NCBI GenBank assembly: GCA_036172665.1
Contig: CM069870.1
Span: forward strand, 65,844,212 to 65,908,211
Direction of reading: 5' to 3'
Source of the DNA: Prosopocoilus inquinatus
Taxonomy: Eukaryota > Arthropoda > Insecta > Coleoptera > Lucanidae
Length of the DNA stretch: 64,000 nucleotides
Made by a program: the position numbers and the translations under genes. A model generated the notes under the pieces. It did not search any database. It was not told where the DNA came from and was given only the letters and a program-made list of their open reading frames with translations. Numbering within the stretch: position 1 is the stretch's first letter; each line of letters opens with the position of its first letter. Of this stretch, positions 20,904 to 31,270 are shown in pieces.

Positions 20904-23780
20904 CAACTACTGAAGGAAGAAACGTCACTAAAAAGAGATGAGGATTTTTGCCAAAACAAACCTCCGGATAAATTGAAAATCATGCACTTAAATATTAGAA
21001 GTATACGAAGTAAATGTCTAATGTTAGATGTATTTTTAAATCAAGAAAATCCAGATATTCTTTGCCTTAGCGAACACTGGTTAACATCGTCCGAATCAGT
21101 CAACTTAGACAATTATAAATTAATATCCTGTTTTAACAGAGCTAACAAGCGTGGAGGCGGAGTCAGTATTTGGAGTAAACTGAAAAATAATATTACTAAA
21201 GTGTCTTGTGTAGCAGTCGAGGAAGTTTGTGAACTCTGCAGTTGTCTTGTACATATATCCAATAAGAAATATATGGTTATGGTTATATATAAGCCTCCTA
21301 ATGCCAACGAAGAATTATTTTTTTCACATTTAGATGACCAACTAATAAACTTATACGAAAAGGCCGATTTCCATGTACTCTGTGGCGATTACAACATTAA
21401 TACACTCGTGGAATCATATTCTTCAAATCGGTTAGTAAATTTTATGATAGAATTTAATCTCCAGATGAAGGTGACTACCGGAACCCGAATCACTAGCAAA
21501 TCCACAAGTTGCATTGATAACATTTTTTGCGACGTAGATTGTGATGTTTCCGTAGGAGATACTTGTTTATCGGATCACACATATCAAACAGCAGAAATAG
21601 TAACAGAGAGATGGGCCAGGACCTTACAGCCGAGATTCGAAAGAAATTTTTCTCAAAAGAATATTAATTTGTTCAGAAACCTATTGGCGAACGAAGATTG
21701 GGGAAATGTTAACTTAGCTCGTAATGTGAACCACAAGTTCAACACATTCATTGAAATATTTCTTCATCATTTTGATATCGCTTTCCCTTTGCTACTTAGA
21801 CGATCACCAGCCAAGAAGAAGAATTCTAGCCCTTGGATAGATGAAGAATTGAAAGAATTTCATTACATGTGCATTGAAATGTCTAAGTTAGATAAAACTT
21901 TAAATTCCGATTTTTATCACAAGAATTACTTAGAATTCAAAAAATTATACAAAGCAAAGGTGGATTCAGCAAAAAAGGAGTATAATGACAACAGAATAAG
22001 GAATGCCACTAATATCTCGAGGATCAGCTGGAAAATTATCAATGATTCTTCTAGTTCTAATAAGCACACCAATGAATGGAAACTAACTGACGGGGAAGGT
22101 AAAGTGATTACGGATATGAAATGTATATGTGAATCAATGAATAATCATTTCATTAATCTATCTAAAAATGCACCCACTCCACTTAACCTACAACCAGCAG
22201 GAGAACCTCTTCGTTCAAGTATGTATTTGACACCTACCGATAAATACGAAGTAAGGAACATAATATACAAGAAATGTCTTAAAAAATCTTCTGGACTCGA
22301 CGGCATACCGGGTACAGTTATTCGTGGAGTAGCCGATTTAATAGATGTACAGCTCAGCAATATCATCAACAATTCTTTTAAGGAGGGAGAATATCCAATA
22401 GCCTTGAAAAAGTCTAAAGTTGTGCCAGTGTATAAAAATAAAGGCGATCCACACATACCGGCATCTTACCGACCAGTGGCTATTCAGAGTCAGTTTGGAA
22501 AGATCTTCGAAGAAGCTTTCAACAGAAGACTGACGTCTTTCATCAACCAACACCATGTTTATTCCGATTCACAAAATGGATATAGAACAGGAAGATCCAC
22601 GACGAGAGCCATAGCTAACTCTTATAATAGCATGCTGGTAGAATTAAATAAGAAAAAAAAGATCTATGCCTTGTATTTCGATTTGAGTCGCGCATTTGAC
22701 TCCGTAAATTTAAAGCTGCTTACGAACAAGTTAGAACTATTAGGAATCAGAGGAATACCGAATAACTGGATACAATCCTATTTATCTGAAAGGTCGCAGT
22801 GTGTCTCAATCGAAAAGCATCTTTCCAGTGAGCAGTGCACAGTAGTCGGAGTACCTCAAGGATCCATTTTAGGACCGGTCCTCTTTACCCTCTTTATAAA
22901 TGATCTTCCCGCTCACTGTTCAATACCCGCGCAAGTTATACTTTACGCCGATGACACGAGCTTCATCATATCCGAAAATGACGAAGAGTCAGCCGTGAAA
23001 GCAGCTTCAGCCTCCGTACAGCAACTTGCAGAATGGTGTAGAGGGAATGGTCTAATACTAAACACTGCAAAATCTCAAATAGTACAAATTTTACCCAAAA
23101 ATTTTACAGTCAATAAATCAGCTTTGGTAAGATATAATGGTCAATCAATACCGGTAACGCCATCTTGTAGGTTTCTCGGAATGGAACTTGACTCTAAATT
23201 AACTTGGAAGTGTCATGTGGAACAACTCGTCAAAAAATTGAGTGCACAAACTTTTCTAATTTTTCGTTTGCGGAATACAATATCATACGAAGTACTGAGG
23301 ATGGTGTATTATGGTTTGATTCAGGCTGCACTTTTTTATGGAATCATCTTCTGGGGAAATTCTTCGGATGCTTCAAAGGTGTTTATCGTTCAAAAAAAAA
23401 TTATAAGATTAATGGCCAATGCTTCGCCCAGGACAAGTTGTAGAAATTTATTTCTGAAGTTCGAAATAATGACCGTGGCGTCCCTATTTATGTATAATGC
23501 TATACTCTATGCTAATACCCTAGACGATATTGCACAAAATAAAGACTTCCATGACTACGGCACTCGTTCAAGAGATGATATCCGGTTACCATTTAATCGC
23601 TTAACTACTAGTCAAAATGGTCCTTTGTATGTAGGTCTCAAGTGTTTGCATAGGATAAGACAGCTTTGGAAATGTGATATGCCGACTAGTCCTGGTAGTT
23701 TTAAATCAAAATTAAAGTCATTTTTTGTTTCTAATTGTTTCTATTCAATAAACGAATTTTTGCTCAATTATGATAACTGA
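20904..23780 (+). CDS. Non-LTR retrotransposon ORF2 (AP endonuclease plus reverse transcriptase)
   Basis: This ORF nicks target DNA and copies element RNA into it. It is in the same frame as ORF1 and open from the codon after the ORF1 stop. The first ATG is at 20982 (MHLNIRSIRSK), 78 bases beyond the stop, so synthesis may be by readthrough or reinitiation. Residues counted from 20973: the N-terminal apurinic-type endonuclease shows LNIRSIR, LSEHWL, CGDYN near 137 and SDHTYQT near 200. The reverse transcriptase core follows with DLSRAFDSV, the VPQGSILGPVLFTLFINDLP block and catalytic YADD at 658-661. The C-terminal part has the usual FLGM thumb-like segment and ends in LNYDN. No RNase H is seen. 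Every catalytic motif I can recognise is intact. Confidence 0.9.
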   Translation, partial: QLLKEETSLKRDEDFCQNKPPDKLKIMHLNIRSIRSKCLMLDVFLNQENPDILCLSEHWLTSSESVNLDNYKLISCFNRANKRGGGVSIWSKLKNNITKVSCVAVEEVCELCSCLVHISNKKYMVMVIYKPPNANEELFFSHLDDQLINLYEKADFHVLCGDYNINTLVESYSSNRLVNFMIEFNLQMKVTTGTRITSKSTSCIDNIFCDVDCDVSVGDTCLSDHTYQTAEIVTERWARTLQPRFERNFSQKNINLFRNLLANEDWGNVNLARNVNHKFNTFIEIFLHHFDIAFPLLLRRSPAKKKNSSPWIDEELKEFHYMCIEMSKLDKTLNSDFYHKNYLEFKKLYKAKVDSAKKEYNDNRIRNATNISRISWKIINDSSSSNKHTNEWKLTDGEGKVITDMKCICESMNNHFINLSKNAPTPLNLQPAGEPLRSSMYLTPTDKYEVRNIIYKKCLKKSSGLDGIPGTVIRGVADLIDVQLSNIINNSFKEGEYPIALKKSKVVPVYKNKGDPHIPASYRPVAIQSQFGKIFEEAFNRRLTSFINQHHVYSDSQNGYRTGRSTTRAIANSYNSMLVELNKKKKIYALYFDLSRAFDSVNLKLLTNKLELLGIRGIPNNWIQSYLSERSQCVSIEKHLSSEQCTVVGVPQGSILGPVLFTLFINDLPAHCSIPAQVILYADDTSFIISENDEESAVKAASASVQQLAEWCRGNGLILNTAKSQIVQILPKNFTVNKSALVRYNGQSIPVTPSCRFLGMELDSKLTWKCHVEQLVKKLSAQTFLIFRLRNTISYEVLRMVYYGLIQAALFYGIIFWGNSSDASKVFIVQKKIIRLMANASPRTSCRNLFLKFEIMTVASLFMYNAILYANTLDDIAQNKDFHDYGTRSRDDIRLPFNRLTTSQNGPLYVGLKCLHRIRQLWKCDMPTSPGSFKSKLKSFFVSNCFYSINEFLLNYDN

Positions 23781-24001
23781 AACTCATATTTGTCGCTGTT
23801 TTCCACATTTCATTTCATTCTTTCTTCCGCTTTCTCGCTTTTAATTAATTATTGTTTATCCGTCTCATTTTATTCCATCTTATTTTTTATTTTATTTTAT
23901 TTGTAATTGTTTATTCGGGTACTCACCTAGACAAACTCATGTTTGATTTTGTATCACTTATTATACTGAGAATAAACTTGAATTTGAATTTGAATTTGAA
24001 T
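23781..24001 (+). repeat. 3' UTR and (TTGAAT)n tail of the non-LTR element
   Basis: A T-rich 3' UTR contains GAGAATAAACTTGAATTTGA and ends in repeated TTGAAT units up to about 24001. This tail marks the end of the element and gives its orientation as +. Confidence 0.8.
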
Positions 24002-24621
24002 AGAAGTGTAAAAACGAGCAGATGAGTTGTAAAAGGGTGACGGATTAAAAGAAGACGGATAATTTTTTCCCATGCTTTAATTAGACCTAGAAAATAACCA
24101 GATAACCACTTTTCAACCCATTTTGCTCCGATTCTTTTAGCAGTTCGTACAACGTGGAATCCAGAATTTCTTTGTTAGTAGCGATTTGGTTTTCGGATGG
24201 AAAGTAAAATATCGATTTCCAAATCGTTTTCCACGGATTGCTCGAGTGGCGTCTACTTATATTTTCAGAATTGTCGAAATCGGTACACTGCTTATCTCTT
24301 TTCCAACTTATTTAACAGTTCTTCCTTATAATAGTTCAAATAAAAATCAACAAGCTTTAGATTACAAAATATTCTTTTTGAATTAAAAAAGAAATTTTCG
24401 TACAATAACAAAAAGATACAATACAAACAAAATAATATAATAAAATTAATTAAATTAAACATGAAATTGAAACTAGGATAAGAAAGAGAGAAGGGAAGAT
24501 CAACAAACACCAGTTTACTTCTGAAAATCTTCGTTAGATGCTTTCAAGATGATTTTTTTGATCGGTGTTTTAATTTAATGAATAAAAGACTTGAATCCTC
24601 GGTCAGTAGTTTTATTTGTTT

Positions 24622-24652
24622 GACGAGGAAACATTCAAAGTGTTTCCTCGTC
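24622..24652. other. Perfect 12-bp hairpin
   Basis: GACGAGGAAACA is followed after seven bases by its exact complement TGTTTCCTCGTC. No terminator or RNA-gene context is apparent; it lies between the non-LTR element and the mariner. Confidence 0.7.
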
Positions 24653-24749
24653 TTCGGTAGAGGCTTCATCCCTTCTGCTTCTGATGATTGACCCAACCGG
24701 GCCCAAAAACATTAAAGCGAACAAATTAAAATACTAACCGAGAGTTATA

Positions 24750-26505
24750 CACGGTGGCCAGAAAAATGCGAACCAACGCCACGCAGGCCAAATCTTTGTT
24801 TAATTCTGAGTTGACAATCTTAATTGAAAAAAGTAGTACAGTGCTTTCTTAAGTCACACGAGCAGCTTAAAAGAATTGTAAATTTGGCAACACCTAATCA
24901 GACAAGTACTGTGGTAGTAATCATTTTATTATTTACTATAAATCAGGTAAATACGCAAATTAGCAAGAATTTTATGTTAACATGGATACCAATTGTATTC
25001 AAATTTAAAGATAATATGAAAAAATTATAAGAACTGTTCAAATTGGTAGCCATCAGTTTCCAGACATAATTCCAATCTTCGAGGAAGCGAATTCAAAACG
25101 CGCTCCAACATATCCGGGGTGATTAATCGAACTGCCGCCGTAATTTTATTAATTACATCCTCTTCGTTCACTGGAGGCGTTGCATAGACCTTTTCCTTTA
25201 AAAACCCCCAAACGAAAAAGTCCAGAGGATTAATATCGGGAGATCTTGCCGGCCATGCTATTGGACCGTTACGCCCTATCCACCGATTCGGAAAGTGTTC
25301 TTTTAACCAATCCCTAGAAATTCTGGCATTGTGAGCAGGGGCTCCGTCATGCATGTACAACATGTTGGGTCTCAAATTTAGTGGAATATTATCCAGTACT
25401 TCTTCTAAAACGTTAACGTACTCAATTCCATTTAGACGATTTGGAAGAAATATTGGTCCAACAACTCGGAGATTTAAAATCCCCAGCCAAACATTTACCG
25501 AAAATCTTCTCTGATGTCCAATTTCCCTTACTGCCTTGGGATTTTCGTCCGCCCAAAAATGAAAATTATGGCTATTAAAGACGCCATCTCTCGTAAACAA
25601 GCATTCGTCGCTCCAGAGAATATGCAATAAAAGGTTCGGCTCTTCTTGAATCCTTTGTAAAATATTGTTACAAAACATACTTCTGTGCACATTATCGTTC
25701 ACATACAAAGGCTGCACTTTCCTTGCATGAAACGGATGCAACAAATTTTGAGATAGTACTGAGTCCACTGTTGTTTTGCTAGGAATATTTAGTTCCCGAG
25801 CTATTTGTCTTGTGCTGGACGTCGGATCTTCGTAAACAGCATCCAATATTTGCTCTTCTAATTGAACTGTTCGACGCCCTCTAGGTCTACCGCTGTTACG
25901 ATAATTCGGTATAAAGGAGCCAGTTTCTCTAAGTCGCTGATCCATTCTACGGAACGTGTTGGTGGATGGATGTCGCCGTTGAGGATACCGTATTTGATAT
26001 TCTTCTTTTGCCAAGTTTGCATTTCCATTGCAAAATCCGAATACCATATACATGTCGGCGTATTCTCCAAAGGTAAACATTGTTCGGTACTAAGAACAGC
26101 ACAAAATGTTTATCTAATTTCAAGAGCCAAATGTCACATGAGAAACGTCAAAAATTGACAACTACTTACTACTTTTAAACAAGCAGCCTTACAGTACCAC
26201 GTTGCCATATGTACTTTAATTTCAAAAAAGCCAATGAAGAAATGTTAAAAATGTAAACCATTGGTATTAATCGATTAGTTACATCAATGCATTTGGGATA
26301 ATTCCATTTCTAAATTTCACCACAATGATTTTACATAGATAAATTTGACGAATTTTGCTAAATTTTAGCCGTACATTTTAAGGTTTGATGGTCTCGTGCG
26401 CCTTAAGGAAGGACCGCATAACTTTTTTGGATTAAGATTATCGCCTCAGAATTGAACAAAGAATCGTTCTACCTGGCGTTTGTCCGCATTTTTCTGGCCA
26501 CCGTG
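24750..26505 (-). mobile_element. Complete mariner/Tc1-superfamily transposon (DD41D)
   Basis: The element is 1756 bp with terminal inverted repeats of about 32 bp: CACGGTGGCCAGAAAAATGCG, followed by 11 bases that include two mismatches. Both ends are flanked by TA, at 24748-24749 and 26506-26507, the target duplication made by this superfamily. One uninterrupted transposase ORF lies between the ends on the minus strand. The match of the two termini and the open ORF suggest recent insertion. Confidence 0.95.
25025..26080 (-). CDS. Mariner-type DDD transposase, full length
   Basis: This 351-residue cut-and-paste transposase starts at an ATG (complement of 26078-26080) and ends in TAA. Residues 1-125 form the paired-type DNA-binding region, with two predicted helix-turn-helix stretches: one near residues 15-50, and one near 75-110 around RQIARELNIPSKTTVDSVL. 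Between them is GRPRGRR, which resembles the AT-hook-like link of such proteins. The catalytic triad is visible: D158 in LWSDECLF, D245 in YMHDGAPAHN and D287 in SPDINPLDFFVWG. By my count 41 residues separate the last two, hence DD41D rather than the DD34D of classical mariner. All three aspartates are present and the ORF is unbroken, so an active enzyme is possible. The identification of the superfamily is secure; the exact family name is inference. Confidence 0.93.
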   Translation of the reverse strand: MFTFGEYADMYMVFGFCNGNANLAKEEYQIRYPQRRHPSTNTFRRMDQRLRETGSFIPNYRNSGRPRGRRTVQLEEQILDAVYEDPTSSTRQIARELNIPSKTTVDSVLSQNLLHPFHARKVQPLYVNDNVHRSMFCNNILQRIQEEPNLLLHILWSDECLFTRDGVFNSHNFHFWADENPKAVREIGHQRRFSVNVWLGILNLRVVGPIFLPNRLNGIEYVNVLEEVLDNIPLNLRPNMLYMHDGAPAHNARISRDWLKEHFPNRWIGRNGPIAWPARSPDINPLDFFVWGFLKEKVYATPPVNEEDVINKITAAVRLITPDMLERVLNSLPRRLELCLETDGYQFEQFL

Positions 26506-27055
26506 TATAAAGTAACTTAGGAAAATTGGATGATGGGAAAATTTTTGAACTTTGAAAATTGAGATGCGTGTCAAACAGACTACACACTTATGGTAAACTA
26601 AAAAGACATTTCACTAAATGACAGAAGTAGTTCGCGTACTGTGGCAAGTGCGTTATCGAATTCCCCTCCGACCAGAAGAGCCACGTATTTAAATGTATCT
26701 GATTGACCTAATCTCCATTTTGAGTGAACTTTGCATTAGGCGTTAGTCTTGGAAAAATACTGATTTTATTGGCATCAGTTATTATGTAACTGTTGTTAAT
26801 GTAGGCTGTGGGCCAAAGTTTGCTTGTAGGAATCAGGAGCCCTTACCTAGTCATTTCTTTTGTTACATTATGACCCACCCGTGGATCCATCGATTTTTTA
26901 CGTTCCGCAAAGCATTGCATAATGTTAGCTTGTTTTTTTTAATATAAAATGCTTGATCTCATTTCTAGGTACATTGCAAACTGACTAATGCCTTCATTAC
27001 ATAACGCTGCCTGCATGTGTGTAGTTTGTGTTTTCCAGTGAGTCATATTCCGACA

Positions 27056-27710
27056 GTTAGTTGAGTATTCTTCCCAATTTTAATAGAGTCCGGTTAAAGG
27101 GTAAAAACTATTTTCTGCCAACTTATTGTTTGAAATGGTTTAAAAAAGAAATTGAAACAAGAACAAACTCGTTCAAAGCTCAATGAAGTTGTCCTTGACT
27201 CGACTGATCATTTCCTGTGGAATGGCAGCCACTTCCTGTCGAATTGCTTGTTTTTTTTTGTTTGTACATGCTATTGACTACATGAAATAAGCAATTCGAC
27301 AGGAAATGATTGTCGTTCCACAGGAAATGACTAGCCGAGAGTGATGGACAACTTTAATGAGCTGTGAACGAGTTTGTTCTTGTTTAAATTTCTTTTTTGA
27401 AACATTTAAAACAATAATTTTGCAGAAAATAGTTTTTAACCTTTAACCGGACACTATTAAAATTGAGAAGAACACTCAACGTTTCACTATCGCTTGATAG
27501 TCATCATTTCCTGTGGAATGACAGCCACTTCCTGTCGAATTGATTGTTTGCTTTTTTTGTTCGCGCTATTGACCAACTAAAATAAGCAATTCGACAGGAA
27601 GTGGCTGTCAGTCCACAGGAAATTATGACTATCAAGCGATAGTGAAACCGTGAATGTTCTTCCCAATTTTAATAGTGTCCGGTTAACGATTAACAACTAT
27701 TTTCATACAA
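27056..27710. mobile_element. Two adjoining hairpin elements sharing arms (nested foldback/MITE)
   Basis: The first palindrome spans about 27056-27480. Its outer arms carry TTCCCAATTTTAATAGAGTC and CCGGTTAAAG on the left and the complement (TTTAACCGGACACTATTAAA) on the right. Its inner arms are CATTTCCTGTGGAATGGCAG with CACTTCCTGTCGAATTG and their complements around a T-rich centre. A second palindrome, about 27463-27700, reuses the same inner arms and the same outer end. The two overlap by the right end of the first. No ORF with transposase features is present. Confidence 0.7.
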
Positions 27711-27716
27711 ATTTGT

Positions 27717-28118
27717 TTGAACAAGAGTCGACTTCAACAAGGTTGTCGTTATGCAGTTCGAGTTATGGGTGAAGTTGTAGCTTTGTTAACTTACACATAT
27801 TTTATGGATAATAAGACAACTAATATTGTAAGTTGCAACTTCACACATATCAGTCATTTTAGTTCGGACGGTGCTGTTAGTTTAAAACTAAAGATGATCG
27901 AGCAAACTTACGCCATAGAGTTTCAAACTAGGAAGAGGACACAATGGCCAGTCTCTGTTACAAAAAATGGATTTTTTGGGCAGGAATTTCATGTCCCCCC
28001 ACTGTGGCACTTTCTACAGGATGGCGTTAAAGAATTTAAGGCCCCTGAGCTTTGTAACTATATTTTCATGTGGTTATCCGGTGTTACTATTTTAGCATCG
28101 TCTGATGAGCAGGCCTAG
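27717..28118 (+). other. Unidentified open reading frame, 133 codons
   Basis: An open frame starts immediately after the nested hairpins. The product shows no motif I recognise. It has mixed composition with a few hydrophobic runs (near CNYIFMWLSGVTILAS at its end), and there is no splice context linking it to Ret. It may be a fragment of a host or viral-type gene carried by a repeat, or it may be chance. I do not claim it is expressed. Confidence 0.15.
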
Positions 28119-28839
28119 ACGCATTTTAGGCGGAAAATTTCGTTAAATATACGAGGAACTACTAATATGCTGAAGCGATTATAGTCGGAAAAAGTTCTAA
28201 TCTTTAACGCGTCTGCCCTGTAAAAACAAAACAATAAACCAGCCGAAGCCCGAGAAGTCTATGCGACACACAGCAACCACTACAGTTCTGGTCGACTGGA
28301 TATAAAAACTTGTTTACACAATCGATTCATTGCGAAATGAACTCACATTCTTTTGCAGTGACGGTGCTATAATTGATGTGAATTAAATGTATTATGTCAG
28401 TATTTTTTAAAGCTACATTGAAGAATTAGAATGGTTTCATAATTATTAATTTGAAAAAAACTGTAAAGGCAATTATGTTACATACGTAATTTACATCAAA
28501 CGGTTGTTTCTGATGCAATGAGCGTAAGGGTGAGAGTGCCTCGTGCATATAAACCGTTCAGCGGCGACGTTGAAATCTACGCCGCTGCTTTGTTTATCTT
28601 TATACTGATTTTAACCAGATATCCTAGGAATGTCCGACCATTGCTGATGAGAAAACGTGAAACGAGAAAATCCACCGTACGAAACAAAATCGCAAATCTC
28701 GGTTACCTACAATCCTCGCCCATAAATACTAAAGGACTTACACGGACACGGAATTTATTGGCCCATACGAGCGTAACTCAGTTCACACCGTCTGGTTTCA
28801 TAAATAAATAAATCACCAAAATTACGACCGACATTAACT

Positions 28840-29040
28840 ATTAGTCTTGACGTCGCATCGTCTTCTTGCGAGTGCCGTTTGCATTAAACATCAGTTTGGC
28901 GCGCCGAACTTTTTTTATTAAATTTTTTCCCCGCCCCGCCGCGCCGCGCCACCACTTTAACAGAACTTTCCGAACTTTTCGAACACCACCGCAAGTAGAA
29001 AAGTCGTCTCGTGTTTCACGGGGCGCGCCCGCGCCCGATA
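28840..29040. other. GC-rich patch within the large intron
   Basis: CCCCGCCCCGCCGCGCCGCG and GGGGCGCGCCCGCGCCCG stand out in otherwise AT-rich intron DNA. A CpG-rich regulatory patch is possible; no motif decides it. Confidence 0.4.
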
Positions 29041-30289
29041 ATAATTAATTTTGATATTTCGCCTAATTCGTTTGGTAATTCATATAAATAAGCGAAGTCC
29101 TTCGGGAAGGCGAAGGTCGAAATTATAAGGGCCGCTCCTTTCTGCAGCCCCCGCCTGAATAGCATAATGGAGATGATTCAGGACGAGGATAATAAAGACG
29201 AACTGATAGCGGCTCGCGCTCTCTCCCGAAACACAATGTTTAAGGAGGCGATAACGAAATTAGAATCGGGGAAATTCGGATTCGGAATTACAGCTTCGCC
29301 CGGAGCGTCAAAAACAAATTCCGGGCTTTCAAGTGTTCGTCATCGGAGTTTCGCCCACACATTGTATGTTACGTGTCACGATCAGCGGAGCGAAAGCTCG
29401 CTCGTTGCCGCTGTTTCACGTCAAAAGATACATTTTATTTTTATTAAATATTTTACAAGCAACAGTTTGCGCTCACGGTTCAACAAACTTATTTGGGGGA
29501 GGGCATTCTGAGGGTGTTGCCGAGGAATATTTCAGTCCTGTTCAGAAATGAGATTTTACGACGTAACATTGTCCGAATATAAATTAAACCTTTTTTACGT
29601 TTAGCTACAAGAAGTATGCTCCGTGTGTAATTCGTAAATATGTGAATGCTGTAAATGTTGCGAATAAATTATCGCGAAAAAAATTTATTGAAAATCTATA
29701 CCGGGTGTTGTTCTCTATGATGTGCTCCAAAACAGCTTTACAAAATCGATTCAAAACATCGATTTTTAATGTTAAAAAATCGATCTGCGCAGAATAGAAT
29801 TTGAAGCATCCATCCTTAAAAGAATTGTCATGAGTGTAACAAAGGCGCGCTAAGCGCATTTGGACCTACAAGAAGAGAAAAAGAATGGGCGCCAACCGTA
29901 ACCTACCCTTAGTGTCCGATCGAAACCGATTTTCTCGCCGAAACCGAAACCGAATTTCGACCAATGTCTCAGTTTCGGCCGAAACCGAAACCGAATCTTG
30001 TTCGAAAGAAGTCAGAGATAGTTTTACTAAAGTCTAAATTAATAGTTTTATTTATTAATAACTGAAATCAAACAAACTTATATTGTAAGACAAAAACAAA
30101 AACAATTTAAAATTTTCGTCTCCTATCATATTTTACAAAAGTCAAAAGAGAATTTTTTTTCAGCTATAGCTCCTAGACAAAATTCAAATGTGTATCTTAC
30201 TAAAATCGAATTTAGATCAGAATCAAAAACTTTGGTATTTTAGAGATTTCACATCATGAAAGCAAATTCACTTTATAATTTGAAACTTT

Positions 30290-31270
30290 GTGGTAAAGAT
30301 TGCGTTAATTCTTTTCAGCGTCGATTTTCTTTTTAATTTATTTTATTTCGTTTATTTTCCAAAGTTCTTCTTTGCGTTGAAGGTATTGGTTCAATATTCC
30401 GCTTCGCTTAAATCGAACGTCATTTGTTTTCTGACATTTTTGGTATTTCGGTGTTCTTTTTCTGTCGACTTTTTCGTCACTTAATTTTTTTTTTTCTTGA
30501 CAACACTACATTATTTTCGTTTGTGTTTTTTTTTCGGTGGCCATTTCGTCAATGTCGCTTCTTAAATCGATCGTCTTATGTTTTCTTTCTTTCAAAGTCG
30601 ATCGTGCTTTTTCAATTTCCAAATAAGTTCGTCGCGTTCATCGTTCGGAATTTACTTTTTTTCCCATTCTTTTCAACGTCGATTTTTTTTAACTTATTTT
30701 GTTACGTTTATTTTTCAAATTTCTTCTTCGCTTTGAAGGTATCGGTTCAATTTTCCGCTTCGCTTAAATCGAACGTCATTTGTTTTCTGACATTTTTGGT
30801 ACTTCGGTGTTCTTTTTCTGTCGACTATTTCGTCACTTAATTTTTTTTTGACGACGCCACTTTATTTTCGTTCGTGTGTTTTTTTTTCCGGTGGCCATTT
30901 CGTCAATGTCGCTTCTTAAGTCGATCGTCTTATGTTTTCTTTCTGTCAAAGTCGATCGTGCTTTTTCAATTTCCAAATACGTTCGTCGCGTTCGTCGTCC
31001 GGAATTTAGTTTTTAACGTCGTTTTTTTTTACATTTATTTTGTTGCGTTTATTTTTCAAATTTCTTCTTTACGTTGAAGGTATCGGTTCAATTTTCCGCA
31101 TCACTTAAATCGAACGTCATTTGTTTTCTTACATTTTTGGAATTCTTTTTTGTCGGCTATTTCGTCACTTAAATTTTTTTTGACAACACTACTTTATTTT
31201 CGTCTGTGTTTTTTTTTTCATGACGTCCGTTTCCTTCTTAAGTCGATCGTCTTTTGTTTTACTAGTTCTA
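30290..31270. repeat. Three tandem copies of a T-rich 340-356-bp unit
   Basis: AAATCGAACGTCATTTGTTT recurs at about 30411, 30767 and 31108 (spacing 356 and 341). Each copy carries GTCGACT/CTATTTCGTCACTTAA, a T-run, TTGACAACACTACTTTATTTT, GGCCATTTCGTCAATGTCGC, TAAATCGATCGTCTTATGTT and TTTTTCAATTTCCAAAT. Phe-rich short ORFs across it are repeat products. Confidence 0.85.

Larger units (their letters stand above)
19503..24001 (+). mobile_element. Non-LTR retrotransposon (CR1/Jockey-like group), both ORFs open
   Basis: A gag-like ORF1 and an endonuclease/reverse-transcriptase ORF2 are followed by a 3' UTR that ends with AATAAACTTGAA and about four TTGAAT units, the microsatellite-type tail of target-primed retrotransposons. 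No frameshift or premature stop interrupts either ORF apart from the single UAG between them. The copy may therefore be young. The 5' end is not defined; the 5' UTR probably begins between about 19100 and 19400. I could not recognise a target-site duplication. No RNase H domain is encoded. Confidence 0.9.

Noticed and set aside
29167..29511. Short ORF starting MEMIQDEDNKDELIAARALS
   Set aside because: The first 40 residues look protein-like, but the rest is low-information and no splice sites in phase with Ret were found.
30424..31077. Phe-rich membrane-like ORFs
   Set aside because: Translations of T-rich tandem repeats; the hydrophobicity comes from TTT/TTC codons.
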